Source: Pseudomonadota bacterium
GTDB lineage: Bacteria; Pseudomonadota; Alphaproteobacteria; UBA2966; CAIVPW01
Direction of reading: 5' to 3'
NCBI GenBank assembly: GCA_027625125.1
Contig: JAQBXG010000051.1
Location: 1 to 9,663 of the forward strand
Length of the DNA: 9,663 nt
Shown here: piece after piece, positions 1 through 7,240 of the stretch
Numbering within the stretch: the stretch's first letter is position 1
Layout of the letters: each line of letters opens with the position of its first letter
The notes under the pieces: model-generated
Database searches by the model: none
What the model was told of the DNA's origin: nothing
The model's input: the letters and a program-made list of their open reading frames with translations, nothing else
Position numbers and translations under genes: made by a program

Positions 1-1149
1 CGCGGCCGGCGGATGCGCCGCGTGACCGGTGACCGGCACCGCCACCAGACCGTCCGCTGCGCCACCCAACTCGGCGACGAACCCGGCGGCGTCCTTTGTC
101 TCCAGAAACCCGGCGACAAGAATCCACGGCCGGGGCCGGGCGTCCATGGCCGCGATCTCCGCCATTGCCGCCGCCAGCACGCGGGCCGCGGCGGGATTGT
201 GGGCGCCGTCCAGCCACAGCTCGACTCCGGCCGGCAGCGCCTGCGCCAACGCGCCGCTGTGCAGCCGCTGCAACCGGCCCGGCCAGACCGCTGTGCGTAT
301 TCCGGCGGCCCGTGCGTGGTCGTCCACCGCCAGCGGAATGTGGTCCAGACAGACCACCGCCTGGGCCGCATTGTCGACCTGGTGCGCGCCGGTCAGCCCC
401 GGTGGCGGCAGATCCCATTGTCCGGCGCCGGAGCGGACCCGGAACTGGCGGCCGTCCAGCGTGTCCACCTGCCAGTCGCGACCCCGCAGCAGCGCCGGCG
501 CGCCGCATTCGGCGGCCCGCGCCAGAATGGCGGCCTCGGCCTCGGGCTGCTGCCGCGCCACGACACAGGGCGCGCCCGGCTTCAGGATTCCCGCTTTTTC
601 GACCGCGATCCCGGCCAATCCGGGGCCAAGAAACTCGATGTGATCCACCGCCACCGGCGTGATCGCCGTCACGACCGGCCGGGCGACGACGTTGGTCGCG
701 TCCAGCCGCCCGCCCAGTCCGACCTCCAGCAACGTGATGTCGGCGGGGGTCCGGGCAAACGCGACGAACGCCGCCGCCGTCGTAATCTCGAAAAACGTGA
801 TCGGGTCGTCGCCGTTGGCCTGCTCGCACTCCGCCAGTACGGCGGCCAGCGTGTCCTCGTCGACGAACGCCGACGCACCGGGGGTGGAGGCCAGGCGAAT
901 CCGTTCGGCGAATCGAACCAGATGCGGCGACGTATAGGCATGGACGCGATGCCCGGCCGCTTCCAGCATCGCGCGCAGGAACGCGACCACCGATCCCTTG
1001 CCGTTGGTCCCGGCGACGTGGACGACCGGCGGCATGCGCCGCTCGGGATTGCCCAGCCGCGCCAGCAGCCGCTCGATGCGGCCGAGGGAGAGATCAATCC
1101 GTTTTGGGTGGAGCCGGGTCAGCCGCTCCAGGATGGCGTCACTCCGCAG
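1..1149 (-). CDS. folC: Bifunctional dihydrofolate synthase / folylpolyglutamate synthase FolC, partial (C-terminus off left edge)
   Basis: FolC ligates L-glutamate to dihydropteroate and then adds further glutamates to folates, using ATP, in the cytoplasm. 383 codons are visible. The family is usually about 430-450 residues, so some 50-60 C-terminal residues lie beyond position 1. Visible motifs: ATP-binding loop GTNGKGS at residues 47-53, TSPHL near 73-77, a DHIEFLG stretch near 169-175, EKAGI at 184-188 (K185 matches the carbamylated lysine of the family) and DGAHN at 314-318. I read the frame through the whole segment and it is unbroken. The start is unusual. The frame has a stop at 1156-1158, and the first ATG lies well inside the conserved region. 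The best start is CTG at 1147-1149, giving (M)RSDAILERL, with GGGA nine bases upstream. It overlaps the accD stop by 11 bases. Function is certain; the exact start is not. Confidence 0.93.
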   Translation of the reverse strand, partial: MRSDAILERLTRLHPKRIDLSLGRIERLLARLGNPERRMPPVVHVAGTNGKGSVVAFLRAMLEAAGHRVHAYTSPHLVRFAERIRLASTPGASAFVDEDTLAAVLAECEQANGDDPITFFEITTAAAFVAFARTPADITLLEVGLGGRLDATNVVARPVVTAITPVAVDHIEFLGPGLAGIAVEKAGILKPGAPCVVARQQPEAEAAILARAAECGAPALLRGRDWQVDTLDGRQFRVRSGAGQWDLPPPGLTGAHQVDNAAQAVVCLDHIPLAVDDHARAAGIRTAVWPGRLQRLHSGALAQALPAGVELWLDGAHNPAAARVLAAAMAEIAAMDARPRPWILVAGFLETKDAAGFVAELGGAADGLVAVPVTGHAAHPPAA

Positions 1150-2116
1150 CGCGTTTCATCCCGCTGCCGTCATTGGCGGAACCGGCAGTCTCCGCGTCGC
1201 CGCTGTCGGACTCCGGCGACGCCGGAATCGCCAGGACTTCATCCTCTGCGACAGATTCGCCGGCGGCCTGCCGCGGCAACAGCAAACCGATCAACCGGAT
1301 CAGCATGTCGCGCAGATCACGGCGATGCACCACCATGTCGACCATGCCGTGTTCCAGCAGAAACTCGGCGCGCTGGAATCCGTCCGGCAGTTTCTCCTTG
1401 ATCGTGTTTTCGATCACCCGAGGGCCGGTAAAGGCGATCAACGCCCCCGGTTCCGCCAACGCGACATCGCCCAGCATCGCATACGACGCGGTGACGCCGC
1501 CGGTCGTGGGGTCGGTCAGCACCAACAGATAGGGCAGTCCGGCCTCACGCACGCGGCTGACCGCGACGGTCGTGCGCGGCATCTGCATCAGCGACAGGAT
1601 GCCCTCCTGCATGCGCGCGCCGCCCGACGCGGAAAACGCGATCAGCGGCGCGCGCCGCGACACCGCTTCTTCAGCGGCGACGACCAGCGCCTCACCGCCG
1701 GCGATTCCCAGCGATCCGCCGGCGAACGCAAAGTCCTGCACGGTCGCTACCGCGTCCATGTTGCCGAGCTTGCCCGCCGCGACCAACGTCGCCTCGTCTT
1801 CGCCGGTCTTGGCGCGGTATTCCTTCAGCCGCTCGGTATACCGCTTGGTGTCGCGAAACTTCAGCGGGTCCGTCACCGCCGCGGGCACCGGGATCACCGC
1901 GTACTCGCCGCGGTCGAACAGGCTGGACAGGCGGGCGCGGGCGCCGATCCGCATATGATGTTCGCAATGCGGGCACACATGCAGGTTCGCGATCAGGTCG
2001 CGATGGAACACCATCTTTTCGCATCCCGGGCACTTCACCCACAGGTTTTCCGGAATGTCCTTTTTGCGGACCAGGTTGCGGATCGTCGGCCGCACGAAAT
2101 TTGTCAACCAGTTCAT
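1139..2116 (-). CDS. accD: Acetyl-CoA carboxylase carboxyltransferase beta subunit AccD
   Basis: AccD is the beta subunit of the acetyl-CoA carboxylase carboxyltransferase. With AccA it moves the carboxyl group from carboxybiotin to acetyl-CoA, making malonyl-CoA for fatty acid synthesis. The product is 325 aa, against about 300 in E. coli. An N-terminal four-cysteine zinc finger is visible (C29, C32, C48, C51, as CPGC and CPHC). The crotonase-fold core follows, with FSASGGARMQEG at 161-172 and a TDPTTGGVTASYAMLGD stretch after it. Residues 282-325 form an acidic, Ser/Ala/Gly-rich tail beyond the conserved fold. The ATG at 2116 overlaps the trpA stop (ATGA), and a GGGAGG element lies about 12 bases upstream. 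The reading frame is open far upstream, but that part is only the shadow of trpA; the conserved MNWLTNFVRP start fixes the N-terminus. The trpA-accD-folC linkage is common in Alphaproteobacteria. Confidence 0.97.
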   Translation of the reverse strand: MNWLTNFVRPTIRNLVRKKDIPENLWVKCPGCEKMVFHRDLIANLHVCPHCEHHMRIGARARLSSLFDRGEYAVIPVPAAVTDPLKFRDTKRYTERLKEYRAKTGEDEATLVAAGKLGNMDAVATVQDFAFAGGSLGIAGGEALVVAAEEAVSRRAPLIAFSASGGARMQEGILSLMQMPRTTVAVSRVREAGLPYLLVLTDPTTGGVTASYAMLGDVALAEPGALIAFTGPRVIENTIKEKLPDGFQRAEFLLEHGMVDMVVHRRDLRDMLIRLIGLLLPRQAAGESVAEDEVLAIPASPESDSGDAETAGSANDGSGMKRAAE

Positions 2117-3002
2117 CGCCGCCCCATGCCTCCCTGTCCGCTTGTTGCGCCGCTGCCGGCGTGCCGGCCGTGTTTGCGCCGGGCGCCGCGAATGCCGGCG
2201 GACAATTCCCGCGCCAGGTTGCCCGCCGCCGTCGCCACGTCGCCACCGGATTTCGCGGTGTCGCCAATGCAATCCACGAACGCCGAACCGACCACCGCCG
2301 CGTCGGCGAATTCGGCGATCGCCGCCGCCTGGTCGGCGGTGCGGATTCCGAACCCGACCGCGATCGGCAGGTCGGTCGAAGCGCGAATGCGCGCCACGGA
2401 CCGTTTTACCACGCCCGCATCCGGGGCGCCGACGCCGGTGATCCCCGCCATGCTTACGTAATACACAAACCCGGAGGTGTTCTCCAGTACCGCAGGAAGT
2501 CGGCGGTCGTCGGTGGTCGGCGTCGCCAGGCGCACGAAGCTCATTCCCGCCTGCCGGGTCGGCAGACACAATTCGTCGTCCTCCTCCGGCGGCAGATCGA
2601 CGACGATCAGGCCGTCGCAACCTGCCGCCAGCGCGTCGGGCAGAAACCGTGCTACGCCGTAGCGATAGATCGGGTTGAAATAGCCCATCAACACCACCGG
2701 CGTTTCGGCGTCGAAGGTGCGGAACGCACGCAGCATTTCCAGCGTGCGGGCAACCGTGGTGCCGGATCTCAGCGCCCGCAGATTGGCGCGTTGGATCGCC
2801 GGGCCGTCCGCCATCGGGTCGGTGAACGGCATGCCCAGTTCGATGATGTCGGCACCATTGGCGGCCAGCGCCTTGCACACGTCCAGCGAGGTCGCCAGAT
2901 CGGGGTCCCCGGCGGTGACAAAGGCAATCAGTCCCGCGCGGCCCTCGTCCCGCAATTGGGCGAACCGAGCGTCGATCCGCGCCTCGCCGCCGGCCCGCGC
3001 CG

Positions 3003-3006
<4 letters not shown>
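2113..3006 (-). CDS. trpA: Tryptophan synthase alpha subunit TrpA
   Basis: TrpA cleaves indole-3-glycerol phosphate to indole and glyceraldehyde 3-phosphate. The indole passes through the tunnel to TrpB in the alpha2-beta2 complex. The product is a TIM barrel of 297 aa. The catalytic pair is visible as E56 and D67 in IIELGMPFTDPMADGP, with the same spacing of 11 as E. coli E49/D60. The phosphate-binding elements GFGI and VVGSAFVD are also present. The start is GTG at 3004-3006, overlapping the trpB TGA (GTGA). No other ATG, GTG or TTG lies between it and the conserved ARFAQLRDEGRAGL region. The C-terminus runs about 20-25 residues past the usual end as a basic Gly/Ser-rich tail. The DNA of this tail also carries the Shine-Dalgarno element for accD, and the trpA stop overlaps the accD ATG. 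Confidence 0.96.
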
Positions 3007-4217
<1,211 letters not shown>

Positions 4218-4240
4218 CGGGTTTCGGTGCGTTCGTCGAA

Positions 4241-4885
4241 CTAGAGCCTGGCGGTGGCGTCGAGGAAGGCGCGGATCCGGTCCGGGTTCTTCTTTCCCGG
4301 CGCGTCCTCTACGCCCGAACTTACGTCGACGGCGGCGGCGCCGGTCACGCGCACCGCTTCGGCCACGTTCTCCACCGACAGGCCGCCCGACAGCATCCAC
4401 GGAAGCGCGCTGTGATGGCCGCGCATTATCTCCCAGTCGAATGCGAGCGCGTTGCCGCCGGGCAGCGCGGAGGCCATGCTTTTAGGGGGTTTGGCGTCGA
4501 ACAGCAACCAGTCGGCGACCGGCGCGAACGCCGCCGCCTGCTTCAGGTCGGCGGCATCGGCGATCGCGATCGCCTTCATCACCTTGAGCCCGGTGCGGGC
4601 GCGAATGTGCGCCACCCGCGCCGGGTCCTCGGCCCCGTGCAGTTGCAGCATCGAAAGCGGCACGTTGGCGACGGCGGCCAGTTCGGCGTCGGTTGGATCG
4701 ACGAATACCCCGACCCGGCCCACGCGCCCCGGCACGCGACGGGCCAAGTCCGCCGCCGCCGCCGGGTCCAGATGGCGCGGCGACCTCGGAAAGAAGATAA
4801 ACCCGACAAACGCCGCGCCGCCGTCGACCGCCGCCGCCGCCGCGGCCGCCGAGTTTACGCCGCAGATCTTTGCCGAAACCGCCAT
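4241..4885 (-). CDS. trpF: Phosphoribosylanthranilate isomerase TrpF
   Basis: TrpF carries out the Amadori rearrangement of N-(5'-phosphoribosyl)anthranilate to CdRP, the third step from chorismate to tryptophan. The product is a 214-aa (beta/alpha)8 barrel of normal length. The catalytic cysteine is C8 in KICG, and the catalytic aspartate is D130 in LLFDAKPP. LQLHG at 80-84 and the phosphate-binding LSGGLSVENV and DVSSGVE segments are also visible. A run of seven alanines at 13-19 sits in the first helix. The ATG at 4883-4885 directly abuts the pyrF TGA, with no bases between, and GGAA lies about 12 bases upstream. TrpF heads the trpFBA cluster; the trpE, trpG, trpD and trpC steps are not in this window. 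No trp leader or attenuator is visible, because the upstream DNA is coding. Confidence 0.97.
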   Translation of the reverse strand: MAVSAKICGVNSAAAAAAAVDGGAAFVGFIFFPRSPRHLDPAAAADLARRVPGRVGRVGVFVDPTDAELAAVANVPLSMLQLHGAEDPARVAHIRARTGLKVMKAIAIADAADLKQAAAFAPVADWLLFDAKPPKSMASALPGGNALAFDWEIMRGHHSALPWMLSGGLSVENVAEAVRVTGAAAVDVSSGVEDAPGKKNPDRIRAFLDATARL

Positions 4886-5578
4886 TCAGCCGATTTCCGC
4901 AGCAATCGCCAGGGCGGCGGCGCGCGGGTTTGCGGCGGCGGTAATCGGCCGGCCGATCACCAGCCGGTCGGCCCCGGCGGCCATCGCCGCGGCGGCGGTC
5001 ATCACCCGTTTCTGGTCACTGACCGGCCCGGCGGCGCGGATGCCCGGCACCACCAGCAAGAACTCCGGCCCCGTCGCCGTGCGCAGCGCCGCAACTTCAT
5101 GGGGCGAGCAAATCGCGCCGTCGCATCCGGACTCCTGCGCCAGGCGAGCCAGGCGCAGCACCTGGTCGCCGGGCGCTGCGTTGACGCCGGTCTCCGCAAG
5201 ATCATCGCCGTCCATGCTGGTCAGTACCGTCACCGCCAGCACCTTCGGCGGGCGCGCCGCCATTGCCGCGGCATCGCACGCGGCCCGCAGCATCGCGCGC
5301 CCCCCGGCGGCATGGACCGTCAGGTATGCCACCCCCAACGCCGAAGCGGACTGCACCGCGCCGGCGACCGTGTTCGGGATGTCGTGGAACTTCAGGTCCA
5401 GAAACACCGGCAGCGGCCCGGCGGCGAATTCGCGCACCGCCGCGGCGCCGTTGGCGGTGACGAATTCCAGCCCCAGTTTCAGGCCGCCGACCGCGCCCGC
5501 AAGCTGCAGGGCCCACCCGCGCGCTTGCGCGAGGTCGCGGGTATCCAGCGCGCAGAATACGGGGTTATCGGCCGTCAT
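4886..5578 (-). CDS. pyrF: Orotidine 5'-phosphate decarboxylase PyrF
   Basis: PyrF decarboxylates OMP to UMP, the last step of de novo pyrimidine synthesis. The product is 230 aa, within the range for bacterial class 1 enzymes. The catalytic array is visible: K34 in KLGLEF, then D61-L-K63-FH-D66 in FLDLKFHDIPNT. The substrate aspartate D12 lies in CALD. VVPGIRAAG and LVIGRPIT are the two C-terminal phosphate-site motifs. The start ATG at 5576-5578 overlaps the stop of the lapA-like gene (ATGA), with AGGG six bases upstream. The frame is open to about 5707, but the extra N-terminus would be a shadow of lapA. In many Gammaproteobacteria pyrF also follows lapA-lapB, so this position looks ancestral. 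Confidence 0.97.
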   Translation of the reverse strand: MTADNPVFCALDTRDLAQARGWALQLAGAVGGLKLGLEFVTANGAAAVREFAAGPLPVFLDLKFHDIPNTVAGAVQSASALGVAYLTVHAAGGRAMLRAACDAAAMAARPPKVLAVTVLTSMDGDDLAETGVNAAPGDQVLRLARLAQESGCDGAICSPHEVAALRTATGPEFLLVVPGIRAAGPVSDQKRVMTAAAAMAAGADRLVIGRPITAAANPRAAALAIAAEIG

Positions 5579-5910
5579 CCGCCGCCCTGCGCCGCATCCC
5601 GGCCACCGCGGGCGTTGGTCAGGACGGGCGGAGCGCGGCGGGAGGCCGAAGACTCGCGTTCCAGCTGGCGCACACGGCGGTTCAGCATGCGGGCCTGCCG
5701 CCGCCACCGCCCCTGGCCGAGCCAGGTCGTGACGCCGCCGACCAACAGGCCGATGAACACCGCGCCCAGAACGGTCGCATACAACGGCAACGTCAGCACG
5801 ATCGGCAACGGGTCCAGATCAAGCTGGATATTCTGGCTGTTGGCGACTCCGAACAACGCCATCAACACCGCAAGCGGCAGGACGATCAACCAGAACAGAA
5901 ATCGGGTCAT
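5575..5910 (-). CDS. lapA: LapA-domain (DUF1049) small inner-membrane protein
   Basis: This is a 111-aa protein with two hydrophobic segments, at about residues 4-22 and 41-64. They are separated by a short polar loop (ANSQNIQLDLDP) and followed by a basic, Arg-rich probable coiled coil at 66-90 and a low-complexity end. This layout, including the VANSQ-type loop and a WLGQ-like exit from helix 2, is that of the LapA/YciS (DUF1049) family. In E. coli LapA works with LapB (YciM) in control of LpxC and lipopolysaccharide assembly. Here no lapB lies next to it; pyrF follows at once with a 4-base overlap. The ATG at 5910 has only a weak Shine-Dalgarno match. Family assignment is good, but the role in this organism is inferred. 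The 40 bases between it and ihfB show no clear terminator. Confidence 0.85.
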   Translation of the reverse strand: MTRFLFWLIVLPLAVLMALFGVANSQNIQLDLDPLPIVLTLPLYATVLGAVFIGLLVGGVTTWLGQGRWRRQARMLNRRVRQLERESSASRRAPPVLTNARGGRDAAQGGG

Positions 5911-5950
5911 TGTCGGAACATGACCGGCGCGGCGGCGATTGCTGCCTGGC

Positions 5951-6253
5951 TCAGTCGCTGCCCCCGGCCGGAAGTTCGCCGTTCAGGCGCAAGCGCAGTT
6001 CCTTGCCGGTCTTGAAGAACAGCACATGCTTCTCCGCCACGCGGACGGCCTCGCCGGTGCGCGGATTGCGGGCCATGCGGGCGCCGCGCCGCTTGACCGA
6101 ATACGCGCCGAAGCCACGCAACTCGACCCGGTCGCCGCGGGCCAGCGCCGCCGAGATCTCTTCAAAAATCGCTGTGACGATGCGTTCGATGTCGCGCTGA
6201 TACAGGTGCGGGTTGCGTTCCGCCAGACGGGCGATCAGTTCGGACTTGACCAT
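5951..6253 (-). CDS. ihfB: Integration host factor subunit beta IhfB
   Basis: IhfB is the beta subunit of the DNA-bending heterodimer IHF, which shapes nucleoid, promoter and recombination complexes. At 100 aa it is close to the E. coli length of 94. MVKSELIARLAERNPHLYQ is the typical IHF-beta N-terminus. GDRVELRGFGAYSVKRR leads into the beta arm, and NPRTGE carries the DNA-intercalating proline P64, at the same number as in E. coli IHF-beta. The VKSELI start and the rpsA-side location favour IhfB over IhfA or HU. The ATG at 6253 has GGGAG about 11 bases upstream. It lies 33 bases after sppA, keeping the widespread proteobacterial rpsA-ihfB linkage with sppA inserted between them. Confidence 0.96.
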   Translation of the reverse strand: MVKSELIARLAERNPHLYQRDIERIVTAIFEEISAALARGDRVELRGFGAYSVKRRGARMARNPRTGEAVRVAEKHVLFFKTGKELRLRLNGELPAGGSD

Positions 6254-6286
6254 GCCTGGGTGGGCTCCCGCGCCGCTGCCCGTTGC

Positions 6287-7198
6287 CTAGAGCGCGTCAG
6301 GTTGCCAGAGGGCCCACAGCCCGTCAAGCCTAAGTGCCTCAGAAAACAATGTTTTTCGCGCCATTTCGAGCAGCGACACCGTGACCGACACGCCGCGCGG
6401 ATGCTCCACCGGGCGCAATTCCAGGCTGTCGGAAACCCCATGGGTTTCCAGCAGCCAGGTGCGCGCCTCGGGCATGCCGCCGACGCCGTCGATCAGACTC
6501 AGCGACTGCGCCTGCCGCCCGGAATAGATTCGTCCGTCGGCCAGTTGCAGCGCTGTCGCCGGCGAAAGTCCGCGCCGCTCGGCGACCAGATCGACAAACC
6601 AGCGATACATGTCGTTGACCACCGCCTGGGTAGCGGCGCGCCCGGCCGGGGTCAGCGGCGTGAACGGCGACGGCTGGTCCTTTAGTTCGGTGCTTTTGAT
6701 CGATTCGGCGCTGACCCCCAGCCGCGCCAGCAATTCGGAAATCTCGGCGGTCTGAATGCGCACGCCGATGGAGCCGGTAATCGACGTCTCACGGGCGATG
6801 ACGTGGTCCGCCGCCAGCGCGACCAGGTACCCGGCCGACGCCCCCATGCCGGCGATCACCGCCACCACCGGCTTCTCGGCGGCGACCTCGCGGATGGCGC
6901 GATACAGCGTCTCGCCGGCGACGGCGGTGCCGCCCGGGCTGTCGATCCGCACCAGCAACGCCCGCGCCGCCGGGTCGCTGACCAGCGCCCGCACGGCCTC
7001 GGTGCGGTCGGGGTCGTCCAGCAGCACGCCGTTCAGGTCCAGCTCCGCGACATAGTCGCCGACCGCCGGGCCGCCGCCTCCGCGCCAGGCGACGGCGGCG
7101 ACCGCGCCGACGATGGCAACGACGGCAAGGATTCGCCACACCGCAAGCCGCCGCTTCAGGCGGCGTCTGTCGACAATGGCGTCAGCGTCCATTGACAT
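6287..7198 (-). CDS. sppA: Signal peptide peptidase SppA, short single-domain type (S49 family)
   Basis: SppA is a membrane-anchored S49 serine protease thought to degrade cleaved signal peptides. The product is 303 aa: a basic cytoplasmic N-terminus, one transmembrane helix at about 20-38 and a single protease domain. That is the short SppA36-like form, not the doubled E. coli form. The visible Ser-Lys dyad is S121 in GMGASAGY and K173 in STELKDQPSPF. Their spacing of 52 equals that of the B. subtilis enzyme (S147/K199). RIDSPGG at 84-90 and TGSIGV at 141-146 are the other family motifs. The start is ATG at 7198 (MSMDADA); an in-frame ATG at 7192 would remove two residues. GGAG lies 14 bases upstream, inside a possible hairpin loop. 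The position between rpsA and ihfB is characteristic of Alphaproteobacteria. Confidence 0.94.
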   Translation of the reverse strand: MSMDADAIVDRRRLKRRLAVWRILAVVAIVGAVAAVAWRGGGGPAVGDYVAELDLNGVLLDDPDRTEAVRALVSDPAARALLVRIDSPGGTAVAGETLYRAIREVAAEKPVVAVIAGMGASAGYLVALAADHVIARETSITGSIGVRIQTAEISELLARLGVSAESIKSTELKDQPSPFTPLTPAGRAATQAVVNDMYRWFVDLVAERRGLSPATALQLADGRIYSGRQAQSLSLIDGVGGMPEARTWLLETHGVSDSLELRPVEHPRGVSVTVSLLEMARKTLFSEALRLDGLWALWQPDAL

Positions 7199-7204
7199 GA
7201 AATT

Positions 7205-7227
7205 GGCCGGAACTCCGCTTCCAGGCC
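7205..7227 (-). other. Possible hairpin in the rpsA-sppA intergenic region
   Basis: In the 42-base gap (7199-7240), GGCC and GGAA at 7205-7212 can pair with TTCC and GGCC at 7219-7227, with one bulged base. The loop is CTCCGC, which is GCGGAG on the transcribed strand. There is no T-run after it, so it does not look like an intrinsic terminator. The GGAG in the loop is the only Shine-Dalgarno-like element before sppA, so the fold might affect sppA translation or mark an RNA processing site. The structure is seen; the role is inferred. Confidence 0.35.
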
Positions 7228-7240
7228 TTCGGCGTCGCGC

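Noticed and set aside
2117..2878. Upstream extension of the accD frame
   Set aside because: The extra sequence is a shifted reading of trpA. The zinc-finger AccD N-terminus and the ATGA overlap place the start at 2116.
4218..4400. Upstream extension of the trpB frame into trpF
   Set aside because: It is an Arg-rich shadow of trpF. TrpB proteins begin close to the MSDKRNSYR start used here.
4826..4856. GCC/GCG-rich run that looks like a simple repeat
   Set aside because: It encodes the alanine run and neighbouring residues of the first helix of TrpF. It is not a regular tandem array.
5911..5950. Possible terminator or promoter between ihfB and the lapA gene
   Set aside because: No stable stem followed by a T-run and no recognisable -35/-10 pair could be seen in these 40 bases.
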